A DNA stretch of 14,597 nucleotides, from positions 1 to 14,597 of the forward strand of contig RFHX01000042.1 in assembly GCA_003695725.1 (NCBI GenBank), written 5' to 3'. The notes under the pieces were generated by a model that was not told the DNA's origin, did not search any database, and worked only from the letters and a program-made list of their open reading frames with translations. Position numbers and translations under genes: made by a program. This DNA comes from Candidatus Schekmanbacteria bacterium. GTDB taxonomy: Bacteria > Schekmanbacteria > GWA2-38-11 > J061. Below, piece after piece: positions 1 through 7,665 of this stretch (the stretch's first letter is position 1; the number at the start of each line of letters is the position of its first letter).

Positions 1-438
1 ATTAGAAACAGGATTATATAAGTAGTAATTAGGGCATACGAGTTTACAATCGTTGACATTCATAACGACTGGAATGTTATGCTTTTTTAATGCGTAAAGT
101 ATTGATGGCGAAATGTGGTGATAGATGAGATTTATATGAGCAATGTCAGGATGAATATCTCTTATAAGTTCTTCAATCTTTTTTTTGGATTCAAAAGAAT
201 AGATGAAACGGGAAATGGTTTTTAACGAGTGTGTCAGCTGATATATCAGTGAGTTGTTCGCATAATTGATGTTGCTTACGAAGTATTTTGAATAAGGACT
301 TTCACGATTTCTTTTGTCGTTCATTGAGAAAAAAGACACCTCATGATTCTTTTTTTTCAAAATGTCTTCAAGTTGAAAGAGAAACCTTTCACTTCCTCCA
401 TTATCAAAAAGAAATTTGTGGCATAAAAGAACTTTCAA
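1..438 (-). CDS. Glycosyltransferase family 4, N-terminal part (runs off the left edge)
   Basis: Probable GT-B fold glycosyltransferase (Glyco_transf_4 N-terminal domain) that would move a sugar from an activated donor onto a polysaccharide or lipid-linked acceptor at the cytoplasmic face of the membrane. Seen: 146 codons remain open to the window edge. The protein begins MKVLLCHKFLFDNGGSERF, the usual opening of these enzymes with its glycine pair (residues 14-15). It continues with HINLIYHHISPSIL, then IPVVMNVNDCKLVCPNYYL, the signature around the acceptor-side loop. No ATG fits the conserved N-terminus. The TTG at 438-436 does, with a weak GGAAA about 10 bases upstream. The gene lies 89 bp downstream of the radical SAM gene on the same strand, so the two are probably co-transcribed. 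The C-terminal donor-binding domain is outside the window, and the substrate cannot be inferred. Confidence 0.85.
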   Translation of the reverse strand, partial: MKVLLCHKFLFDNGGSERFLFQLEDILKKKNHEVSFFSMNDKRNRESPYSKYFVSNINYANNSLIYQLTHSLKTISRFIYSFESKKKIEELIRDIHPDIAHINLIYHHISPSILYALKKHNIPVVMNVNDCKLVCPNYYLYNPVSN

Positions 439-527
439 TTTTTTTAGTTTCCAATATTTTTGTAGAATATTGATGTAAAAAGTGGATTTACAGTAACTCG
501 TTTATATATTCCTGTTAATTTGTTCGG

Positions 528-2033
528 TTATTTATTGAAAGAAAATAATTTAATTATCTTTTTTATTCCTTTGCCATCTTTGCTGAATAATAATGAAAAA
601 AAATTACTTGTCCACTTTAAAAAAATATTAGGGTTACTAAAAAGAAGTTTCATTTTATTCTTTAGACGAAATCTGTGCTGAAATTTTGCAAAGTCAATCA
701 AAAGGTTTTCAAATTTGCTTTGCTCAATCGTGGTGAGATTCATTTCTGGATTGTGAGGATAAAAGGCGTACCATCTTAAATTAGAGGGAATTTTCCCTTT
801 TTCTTTCATTTTTTCATAAAGATTGCTGCCAGGATATGGAGTCATAACGCTCATATCAGGTGTGTCAATTTTGATTTTTTTAACAAATTTTTTTAAGTTT
901 GAAAAATCTTCTTCTTTATCGTCGGGAAAACCTAAGATTACAAATCCGTTTATTTTTATTCCATTTTTTTTGATGAGCTTTACTTTGTCAATGATTTCAG
1001 AAGTACTAAATCCCTTTCCCATTTTTTCAAGGTTTTTATCGCTTGCTGTTTCTATCCCTACAGAAACATTGGCACATCCTGATTTTTTCATCTTTAAAAG
1101 CAAGTTTTCGTCCAAAGCGTCAAGACGGGTGTAGCAACCCCACGATATTTTTAAATTTTCAGCACATATTAGTTCACAAATCTTTTCTACTCTCCTTTTG
1201 TCATAGGTAAAAGTGTCGTCAAAAAAGCAGAATTGACTGATTCTATATCTCTCCTTGGTAAACTTTATTTGGGATAACACATTTTCAGGACTTCGCAGCC
1301 GAAGTTTTCTTGTCCATACTGCACAGGAGGCGCAAAAGCTGCATTCATAAGGACAACCTCTTGAGGTTAAAATATAGCCTAAACTCGGAAGGGGAAAATC
1401 CTCATAATTTATAATGGAATCGATAGCGGGAAAGGGAATGGCATCGAGATTTCCAATTAAAGGACGGTGATAGTTATTGATAATCTCTCCATTTGATTTA
1501 TAGGAGATTCCTCTTATATTCTTGAAATCATTTCCTCTATTGATTGATTCAATCAGCTCAGAAAAAGTTTCTTCTCCTTCCCCTTTGACAACGAAATCAA
1601 TTGTATCTTCTTTAATTACATCTTCAGGAAATATTGAAGAATGAATTCCTCCGAAAATGACAGGAATTTTGTTATCAATTTTTTTTACAATTTTCGAAAT
1701 ATTAACCGCAGAGTCGTATGTTGGTGTAACTGATGTAATTCCTACTATATCAGGCATAACACTGCTAATGACACCTTCTATTTCATCCCATATCGGAGCA
1801 TTTATGTCCTCAATTGTCTTATAACATTGCCATCTGTTTTTGATGTATAGAAGATTGAAATTCCTGAAGCCAAGAGATGTAAGTTCTTTATTGAACTCAG
1901 TGCAATAAATTTTTACTTTGTGCCCGCTTTTTTTTATTACTGAAGCAATATATGTTAATCCCCATGGAATGATATTATCTAATGAAAAGTCAAACAATCG
2001 ATAATGAGGTGGTGAAATCAATAATATGTTCAT
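528..2033 (-). CDS. B12-binding domain radical SAM protein
   Basis: A 501-residue protein of the class with an N-terminal cobalamin-binding Rossmann domain and a central radical SAM barrel; known members include methyltransferases and ring-modifying enzymes. Seen: residues 1-150 show the typical opening MNILLISPP, the segment DIVGITSVTPTYDSA and a GGIHSSIFPEDVI loop. The classical DxHxxG cobalamin motif is not evident, as is common in this class. The [4Fe-4S] motif CX3CX2C is at C227, C231 and C234, in SRGCPYECSFC, with one more cysteine at C237. FFDDTFTYDKRR and SVGIETAS are later barrel elements. The C-terminal ~100 residues are basic and aromatic. The start is supported by the conserved N-terminus, but the Shine-Dalgarno signal is poor. 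The glycosyltransferase downstream suggests a role in modifying a lipid or polysaccharide; this is inference. The substrate is unknown. Confidence 0.9.
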   Translation of the reverse strand: MNILLISPPHYRLFDFSLDNIIPWGLTYIASVIKKSGHKVKIYCTEFNKELTSLGFRNFNLLYIKNRWQCYKTIEDINAPIWDEIEGVISSVMPDIVGITSVTPTYDSAVNISKIVKKIDNKIPVIFGGIHSSIFPEDVIKEDTIDFVVKGEGEETFSELIESINRGNDFKNIRGISYKSNGEIINNYHRPLIGNLDAIPFPAIDSIINYEDFPLPSLGYILTSRGCPYECSFCASCAVWTRKLRLRSPENVLSQIKFTKERYRISQFCFFDDTFTYDKRRVEKICELICAENLKISWGCYTRLDALDENLLLKMKKSGCANVSVGIETASDKNLEKMGKGFSTSEIIDKVKLIKKNGIKINGFVILGFPDDKEEDFSNLKKFVKKIKIDTPDMSVMTPYPGSNLYEKMKEKGKIPSNLRWYAFYPHNPEMNLTTIEQSKFENLLIDFAKFQHRFRLKNKMKLLFSNPNIFLKWTSNFFSLLFSKDGKGIKKIIKLFSFNK

Positions 2034-2041
2034 CGTTTTTC

Positions 2042-2070
2042 ATCTTAAATCTATGGGTATTTTTTTTCAA
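2042..2070 (-). promoter_or_regulatory. Candidate sigma-70-type promoter for the radical SAM gene
   Basis: On the minus strand TTGAAA (2070-2065) and TAAGAT (2047-2042) are separated by 17 bases, matching 5/6 and 4/6 of the consensus hexamers. Transcription would begin near 2035, only a few bases before the ATG at 2033. The message would then be leaderless or nearly so, in agreement with the lack of a good ribosome binding site. Confidence 0.3.
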
Positions 2071-2100
2071 TTCTTTTATTTCTTCCCACCAAAGACTCTC

Positions 2101-2129
2101 TTGACACAAATAAATCAATCTGTTAGTTT
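2101..2129 (+). promoter_or_regulatory. Candidate promoter for the valS-nadC-kdsA-acpS run
   Basis: A perfect -35 hexamer TTGACA (2101-2106) is followed after 17 bases by TAGTTT (2124-2129). A TG one base before the -10 gives an extended -10 form (TGTTAGTTT). The start point would be near 2136, leaving a leader of about 40 nt. That is too short for a T-box. An AAGGGG ribosome binding site (2165-2170) sits 5 bases before the valS ATG. Confidence 0.45.
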
Positions 2130-2175
2130 CCATCGTTATTTTTCAATAAGTTGGAGAGTTATTTAAGGGGTTAAC

Positions 2176-4845
2176 ATGGCAAAAAGAAAGATCATAGAAA
2201 AGGGATATGAACCGGGAAACATTGAAAAAAAATGGTATGACTATTGGCTTGAGAAAAAATATTTTCATGCAGATGATTCATCGGATAAACCTCCCTATTC
2301 AATTGTAATACCTCCCCCAAATGTTACTGGATCGCTTCATATGGGACATGCTCTCAACAATACTCTGCAGGATGTCCTTATCCGTTATAAGAGGATGGAC
2401 GGCTTCAATACCCTGTGGATGCCCGGCACTGACCATGCGGGAATTGCCACACAGCATGTAGTCGAGAAAAAGCTCAAAGAGGAGGGTACTGATAGACACG
2501 AGCTTGGAAGGGAAAAGTTCATTGAACGTGTTTGGAAATGGAAAGAACAATATGGAGGATTCATTATAAATCAATTGAAACGATTGGGAGCTTCCTGCGA
2601 TTGGGACCGTGAAAGATTTACGATGGACGAGGGGCTATCTTCTGCTGTAAGGGAAGTTTTTGTGCGCCTTTATAATGAAGGATTGATTTATAGAGGAAAT
2701 TATATAATCAACTGGTGTCCAGTATGCCGAACAGCGCTTTCAGATCTTGAAGTGGAATATTCTGAAAAGAAAGGTGCTCTTTACCATATCAGATATCCAT
2801 TTGCCGATGATCCTTCAAAAGGTGTTGTAGTTGCAACGACCCGTCCTGAAACAATGTTAGGTGATACTGCTGTGGCTGTGAATCCCAATGATGAAAGATA
2901 TGAGGCATTAAAAGGCAAAACGGTCATCCTCCCCCTAATGGATAGGGAAATTCCTGTAATAATGGATGATTATGTTGATATGGAGTTTGGTACAGGTTGT
3001 CTCAAAATTACACCAGCCCACGACCCCAATGACTTTGAAATAGGTCTTCGTTTCAATCTTGAAATGATAAATATAATGAATGTTGACGGCACAATCAATG
3101 AGAATGGAGGAAAATATCAAGGGTTAGATAGATTTGAGGCAAGAAAGAAGGTGTTGGATGACCTCGAAAGGCAAGGCTTATTGATTAAGGTTGAAGATTA
3201 TAACCATTCAGTGGGACATTGTTATAGATGCCGTTCTGTCGTAGAACCTTATCTTTCCAAGCAGTGGTTTGTAAAAACAAAACCTCTCGCAGAAGAGGCA
3301 ATTAAAGCTGTTCGTGACGGAAGAATTCGTATTATTCCATCTATGTGGGAAAATTCATATTTCAGCTGGATGGAAAATATTCGTGATTGGTGTATTTCAA
3401 GACAAATTTGGTGGGGGCACAGAATTCCAATTTGGTATTGTAAAGATTGCGGCGAAATAATTGCCGCAACGAAAGTTCCACAAAACTGTGCAAAATGCAG
3501 TTCACAGAATTTGGAGCAGGAAACTGATGTCCTCGATACATGGTTTAGTTCAGCCCTTTGGCCCTTCTCAACCTTGGGTTGGCCCGAAGAAACAGATGCA
3601 CTGAAAACTTTTTATCCTACTTCCTGCCTTATAACGGGTTTTGATATACTTTTTTTCTGGGTTGCCAGAATGATAATGATGGGCTTGAAATTTCGAGGTG
3701 ATGTCCCATTTCGTGAAGTTTATATTCACGCGTTAGTTCGTGATGCGCAGGGACAAAAAATGTCGAAATCCAAAGGAAATGTAATCGATCCTCTTTTGAT
3801 GATTGACAAATATGGGACCGATGCTTTTCGCTTCACGCTCGTAGCTCTTGCGGCTCAGGGAAGAGATGTCAAGATATCGGAGGAAAGAATCGAAGGATAC
3901 AGGCATTTCGTAAATAAGCTATGGAATGCATCAAGGTTTGTGTTGATGAATATTGATTTGGACAATAATGATTTCGATTTTAAAAGAGCAGGCGAATGTC
4001 TATCGCTTGAAACTATTGATAAGTGGATATATGCAGAATTGAAAAAACTCATAAAGACTGTCCGCAATGCCCTTGACGCATATCGCTTCAATGATGCTGC
4101 GAGCGCTATTTATCAATTTTTATGGCATCAATATTGTGACTGGTTTATCGAGTTGGCAAAGACTGACCTGATGAAATCAGATATAGATGAAGAAAGAAAA
4201 GACAGTATCAGATTTGTGCTAGTTGATATACTGGAAAAAACCTTGCGCCTACTTCACCCCTTTATGCCTTTTGTCACAGAGGAGATATGGCATTTTTTAC
4301 CTAACCATGGAGAGAGCATAACTATTGCACCTTTCCCCAAAGAAGATGATGTAAAATATGCTATGGAAAGCGTTTCGGAGATAGAGGAACTAAAAGCCCT
4401 AATAAATGGAGTAAGAAATGTAAGAGGCGAAATGAATATTTCACCGGCAAGTAGAATCGACTTAATAATTAATTTCTTTGATGAAATTCACTTAAATAGG
4501 GTAAAATCTTATGAGGGATATATTGAAGCTTTATGCAGGACTAAATCTATCAAGTTTGGCGTTGGAATGAATAAGCCGAAGCAGTCGGCAGTTGCTGTAA
4601 GCCATTTTTTTGAAGCCTATATTCCTTTGGAAGGGCTTATTGATATTGATGAAGAGAAAAAGAGGCTTCTGAAACAAAAAGCAAAACTTGAAAAAGACAG
4701 AGCAACATCTTCAAAGAAATTGGCAAATGAAAAGTTTCTTGCTAATGCACCTTCAGATGTTATTGAAAAAGAAAAAGGGAAACTCGAGAAAGTAGAAAAA
4801 GAAATAAAAAGGATTGAGAATCATCTCAATATGTTTGAGGCATAA
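2176..4845 (+). CDS. valS: Valine--tRNA ligase
   Basis: Cytoplasmic class I aminoacyl-tRNA synthetase that charges tRNA-Val with valine using ATP and edits misactivated threonine. Seen: 889 residues, within the normal family range. The HIGH signature appears as HMGH (residues 55-58) in PPPNVTGSLHMGHAL. GTDHAGIATQ follows, and the KMSKS loop is at 528-532. Four CX2C pairs (181/184, 349/352, 422/425, 438/441) look like the zinc-binding knuckles of ValS/IleS enzymes. ATTRPETMLGDTAVAVNP belongs to the editing domain. GFDILFFWVARMIMMG precedes the KMSKS loop. The last ~65 residues (about 822-887) are a Lys/Glu-rich coiled-coil arm typical of ValS. The start has a good AAGGGG site. The gene leads a compact plus-strand run, and nadC begins 2 bases after its stop. 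Confidence 0.98.
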   Translation: MAKRKIIEKGYEPGNIEKKWYDYWLEKKYFHADDSSDKPPYSIVIPPPNVTGSLHMGHALNNTLQDVLIRYKRMDGFNTLWMPGTDHAGIATQHVVEKKLKEEGTDRHELGREKFIERVWKWKEQYGGFIINQLKRLGASCDWDRERFTMDEGLSSAVREVFVRLYNEGLIYRGNYIINWCPVCRTALSDLEVEYSEKKGALYHIRYPFADDPSKGVVVATTRPETMLGDTAVAVNPNDERYEALKGKTVILPLMDREIPVIMDDYVDMEFGTGCLKITPAHDPNDFEIGLRFNLEMINIMNVDGTINENGGKYQGLDRFEARKKVLDDLERQGLLIKVEDYNHSVGHCYRCRSVVEPYLSKQWFVKTKPLAEEAIKAVRDGRIRIIPSMWENSYFSWMENIRDWCISRQIWWGHRIPIWYCKDCGEIIAATKVPQNCAKCSSQNLEQETDVLDTWFSSALWPFSTLGWPEETDALKTFYPTSCLITGFDILFFWVARMIMMGLKFRGDVPFREVYIHALVRDAQGQKMSKSKGNVIDPLLMIDKYGTDAFRFTLVALAAQGRDVKISEERIEGYRHFVNKLWNASRFVLMNIDLDNNDFDFKRAGECLSLETIDKWIYAELKKLIKTVRNALDAYRFNDAASAIYQFLWHQYCDWFIELAKTDLMKSDIDEERKDSIRFVLVDILEKTLRLLHPFMPFVTEEIWHFLPNHGESITIAPFPKEDDVKYAMESVSEIEELKALINGVRNVRGEMNISPASRIDLIINFFDEIHLNRVKSYEGYIEALCRTKSIKFGVGMNKPKQSAVAVSHFFEAYIPLEGLIDIDEEKKRLLKQKAKLEKDRATSSKKLANEKFLANAPSDVIEKEKGKLEKVEKEIKRIENHLNMFEA

Positions 4846-4847
4846 AG

Positions 4848-5696
4848 ATGAATATAGACTGGACAAAAGTTGACCCCCTTATAGAATGGTCTATTGAAGA
4901 AGATGTGGGGACAGGTGATATTACCACAAATGGAGTCCTTTATGAAAAGGTTCCTGCCATAGGAGAAATGATAGCAAAGGATGATATGGTTTTGGCGGGG
5001 ATTGAAATCGTACCGCGAATACTATCAAAGGTTACTGAGGATTTTGAATTTAATGCAAATTTTAAAGATGGCGACCATGTCCCAGATAAATCGACGATTG
5101 CAACCATCAAAGCTGAGGCACATATTCTTCTAACCCATGAACGAGTGATTCTCAATTATGTACAACGTCTTTCTGGGATTGCAACATATGCATCGAAATT
5201 TGCCTCACAAGTAGAAGGAACAAAAGCCAAGATAGTAGATACAAGGAAGACAACACCCGGATGGCGTGTCCTTGAAAAATATGCAGTAAGAGTTGGAGGC
5301 GGTAAGAATCACAGATTTGGGCTCTTTGATGCTGTTTTAATTAAAGATAATCATATAAAAATGGTTGGAAGCATTACTGAAGCTGTAAGCAGAATGCGGG
5401 ATTTTGTGCCTCACTATCTTAAACTTGAAGTAGAAGCAAGCACGCCTGAAGAAGTTAAAGAAGCCCTTGATGCAGGTGTTGAAATCATAATGCTTGATAA
5501 TATGGATGAAGAAACACTCGAGGAGATGGTTAAATTGATTGATGGTAAAGCGACAATAGAAGTTTCGGGAGGGGTAACCCTTGATAATGTTGGTAAAATA
5601 GCCAAATTAGGAGTTGACCTCATCTCGATTGGAGCGCTAACTCATTCAGCCGCAGCAGAAGATATCAGTATGATAATCAAGCCTCTTGATTCATAA
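4848..5696 (+). CDS. nadC: Nicotinate-nucleotide pyrophosphorylase (carboxylating)
   Basis: Quinolinate phosphoribosyltransferase: joins quinolinate to PRPP, releasing CO2 and pyrophosphate, to give nicotinate mononucleotide in de novo NAD synthesis. Seen: 282 residues, the normal length. The N-terminal EEDVGTGDIT motif is present, as is the substrate-binding stretch DTRKTTPGWRVLEKYAV from D131. GGGKNHRFGLFDAVLIKDNHI has K166 and H169. The barrel-end motifs IMLDNMD and EVSGGV complete the signature. The ATG is preceded by GAGG located inside the end of valS, and the 2-bp gap implies translational coupling. nadA and nadB are not in the window, so quinolinate synthesis must be encoded elsewhere. 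Confidence 0.97.
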   Translation: MNIDWTKVDPLIEWSIEEDVGTGDITTNGVLYEKVPAIGEMIAKDDMVLAGIEIVPRILSKVTEDFEFNANFKDGDHVPDKSTIATIKAEAHILLTHERVILNYVQRLSGIATYASKFASQVEGTKAKIVDTRKTTPGWRVLEKYAVRVGGGKNHRFGLFDAVLIKDNHIKMVGSITEAVSRMRDFVPHYLKLEVEASTPEEVKEALDAGVEIIMLDNMDEETLEEMVKLIDGKATIEVSGGVTLDNVGKIAKLGVDLISIGALTHSAAAEDISMIIKPLDS

Positions 5697-5713
5697 TTCA
5701 CGGGGATATTTTG

Positions 5714-6529
5714 ATGATATTTAGCATTTCAGGCAAAAAAGTCAGAAAAGGTGGAAAATTTTTTCTTATAGCAGGACCTTGTGTAATTGAAAGTGAAAAA
5801 CTTTGTATTGACATCGCCAAAAAGGTAAAAGACATATGCAGAAAGGAAGGAATCTTTTACATTTTCAAATCATCCTTTGATAAGGCAAATCGTTCATCGA
5901 TCAAATCCTTTAGGGGGCCGGGATTTGAAAAAGGTCTCGATATTTTGGCAAATGTGAAATCAAAAGCAGGAGTCCCAATACTTTCTGATATTCATGAACC
6001 AAATCAAGCGGTTGATGCTTCGCAGGTACTCGATGTGATTCAAATTCCTGCTTTTCTTTGCCGTCAGACAGACCTTCTTATTGAAGCGGCAAAGACTGGT
6101 AAACCTTTGAATGTCAAAAAGGGGCAGTTTCTTGCTCCTCGTGATGTCTCGAATATCATTGAGAAAATTCAAAGCGCTGGCAATAAGAAGATTATGCTTA
6201 CAGAGAGAGGGACAACTTTCGGATATAATAATTTGGTTGTTGATTTTAGAGGAATAGAAATTATGAAAAAGATGCCTTCTCTTGTCGGCTTTGATGCAAC
6301 TCATAGTGTCCAATTACCGGGTGGAAGAGGTGTTTCATCAGGAGGAGAAAGCGAATATATTTTTCCACTTGTTTGCGCAGCATCGGCAGTTGGTGTCGAT
6401 TTCATTTATGCCGAAGTGCATACCAATCCAGCGAAAGCCCTTTGTGATGCGCCAAATACACTTTCTCTTGGTGCATTGAAAAAACTCATCAGAAAAGCAA
6501 AAGCCATAGAAAAAGCTGTGAAGAGATAA
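5714..6529 (+). CDS. kdsA: 3-deoxy-8-phosphooctulonate synthase, metal-dependent type
   Basis: Condenses arabinose-5-phosphate with phosphoenolpyruvate to Kdo-8-phosphate, the precursor of the Kdo sugar in LPS inner core; it marks an LPS-bearing envelope. Seen: 271 residues, with FKSSFDKANRSS, IQIPAFLCRQTDLL, NVKKGQFLAP, ERGTTFGYNNLVVDFRG and DATHSVQLPGG. The AGPCVIES loop carries C23, where the E. coli-type enzyme has Asn. H197, E234 and D245 complete the metal ligand set known from the Aquifex enzyme, with the same 37- and 11-residue spacings. Start: a TTG at 5711 is also open, but ATG 5714 lies 7 bases after GGGGA (5702-5706) and is preferred. It sits 17 bp after nadC and 10 bp before acpS. 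kdsB, kdsC and kdsD are not in the window. Confidence 0.97.
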   Translation: MIFSISGKKVRKGGKFFLIAGPCVIESEKLCIDIAKKVKDICRKEGIFYIFKSSFDKANRSSIKSFRGPGFEKGLDILANVKSKAGVPILSDIHEPNQAVDASQVLDVIQIPAFLCRQTDLLIEAAKTGKPLNVKKGQFLAPRDVSNIIEKIQSAGNKKIMLTERGTTFGYNNLVVDFRGIEIMKKMPSLVGFDATHSVQLPGGRGVSSGGESEYIFPLVCAASAVGVDFIYAEVHTNPAKALCDAPNTLSLGALKKLIRKAKAIEKAVKR

Positions 6530-6539
6530 AGAGAAAAAG

Positions 6540-6920
6540 ATGAGTATTTGCGGCATTGGTATAGACCATATAGATATAGCAAAATTCAAATCTGTCTTGG
6601 AAAAAAGACGGGAAAGGTTTATAAAAAGGATATTTACCGAGAAAGAAAGGGAACTTGCAGGACAAAAAAATTTTTTAATGACGCTTGCAGGCAGATATGT
6701 GTCAAAAGAAGCTGTATTCAAAGCTCTTTCCCCTGCAAAGAATTCAGGTATATCATGGAAGGATATTGAGGTCCTAAATGAAGAATCAGGCACACCGATT
6801 GTGACTCTATATGGAAAAGCGCTCGAGCTTTTCAATGAAAAAAATATGAAAAAGATTTTTATTTCTATATCCCATACAAATACCTGTGCATTTGCGATGG
6901 TTGTTGTAGAGAAGGATTAG
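6540..6920 (+). CDS. acpS: Holo-[acyl-carrier-protein] synthase
   Basis: Transfers the 4'-phosphopantetheine arm of coenzyme A to the serine of acyl carrier protein, activating it for fatty acid and lipid A synthesis. Seen: 126 residues, normal for AcpS. The N-terminal GIGIDHIDIAKF holds the Mg-binding Asp (D9); most relatives have a small hydrophobic residue where this protein has H10. RIFTEKERE follows. AGRYVSKEAVFKAL contains the second metal ligand, E57, and SISHTNTCAFAMVVVE is the C-terminal strand motif. The start has only a weak AAGAGA site. The gene follows kdsA by 10 bp, which groups two envelope-lipid functions in one transcript. Confidence 0.95.
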   Translation: MSICGIGIDHIDIAKFKSVLEKRRERFIKRIFTEKERELAGQKNFLMTLAGRYVSKEAVFKALSPAKNSGISWKDIEVLNEESGTPIVTLYGKALELFNEKNMKKIFISISHTNTCAFAMVVVEKD

Positions 6921-6969
6921 AGGTTGATAAAAGAATTTTCAATGATTTCCCTATTTAGATGATAAAGCG

Positions 6970-7665
6970 ATGGCAACTCCTCAATATGTCAGAAGAATGT
7001 TTGCTTCTATTACCCAAAGATACGACCTTTTGAATCATCTTTTATCTTTTGGGTTGGATAGAAGCTGGCGTAAAAAGACTGCAGGTATTGCCCTTTCAGC
7101 AGGCAGCAGTGTCCTTGACATATGTGCTGGAACTCTTGATTTGTCAATTGAAATCAAGGAGCAGAAAAACGATGCAATGGTTGTATCAACAGATTTTTGC
7201 ACTGAAATGCTGATTCATGGCATCAAAAAAATAAAAAATAATCCAAAAATAATGGAAATTCGAGTCCTCTCTGCAGATGCGATTTGCCTCCCCTTTAAGG
7301 ATGAATCTTTCAACGCAGTAACAGTTGCATTTGGATTAAGAAATATTTCCCAATTGAAAAAAGCATTATCAGAAATGAGACGAGTGATAAAGAGGGGAGG
7401 GAAGGCAGTAATTTTGGAATTTTATAAACCTGAGGGCCTTTTCTTGTCTCTGCTGTTTCGTCCCTATTTGAGATTTGTGCTTCCTTTCATTGGACGGATA
7501 ATCTCTGGAGATAAAGTTGCATACACTTATTTGAGGGATTCTGTAGAGGGGTTTGTAAGCCGCAAAGAAATGTCCGAACGACTCATTGAAGCAGGATTCA
7601 AAGATGTTGAATTTAAGGACCTTTCATTTGGAATTGCTACAATACATACAGGCGTAAAAGAATAA
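6970..7665 (+). CDS. ubiE: UbiE/MenG-type quinone C-methyltransferase
   Basis: SAM-dependent methyltransferase that methylates the ring of demethylmenaquinone, or of the ubiquinone precursor, in respiratory quinone synthesis. Seen: 231 residues. The opening MFASITQRYDLLNHLLSFGLD is the family's N-terminal signature. Motif I is VLDICAGTLDLS (48-59), where Leu replaces the usual last glycine of GTGD. ADAICLPFKDESFNAVTVAFGLRNI is the conserved middle. RVIKRGGKAVILEF and YTYLRDSVEGF close the family pattern. The start codon has no strong Shine-Dalgarno signal but fits the family's N-terminus. The stop codon overlaps the ATG of the UbiA-family gene by one base, so the two are almost certainly translated together. 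In a probable anaerobe the product is more likely menaquinone than ubiquinone (inference). Confidence 0.93.
   Translation: MATPQYVRRMFASITQRYDLLNHLLSFGLDRSWRKKTAGIALSAGSSVLDICAGTLDLSIEIKEQKNDAMVVSTDFCTEMLIHGIKKIKNNPKIMEIRVLSADAICLPFKDESFNAVTVAFGLRNISQLKKALSEMRRVIKRGGKAVILEFYKPEGLFLSLLFRPYLRFVLPFIGRIISGDKVAYTYLRDSVEGFVSRKEMSERLIEAGFKDVEFKDLSFGIATIHTGVKE

Noticed and set aside
452-472. Inverted repeat CAATATT/AATATTG just before the glycosyltransferase TTG start
   Set aside because: An all-AT stem is expected by chance in this base composition and has no U tract; too weak to call regulatory.
288-473. 61-codon plus-strand ORF
   Set aside because: It lies antisense to the glycosyltransferase reading frame, which carries clear family motifs; it has no homology features or ribosome binding site.
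2130-2175. T-box or attenuator in the valS leader
   Set aside because: The leader is only about 40 nt and has no hairpin or T-box-like sequence.
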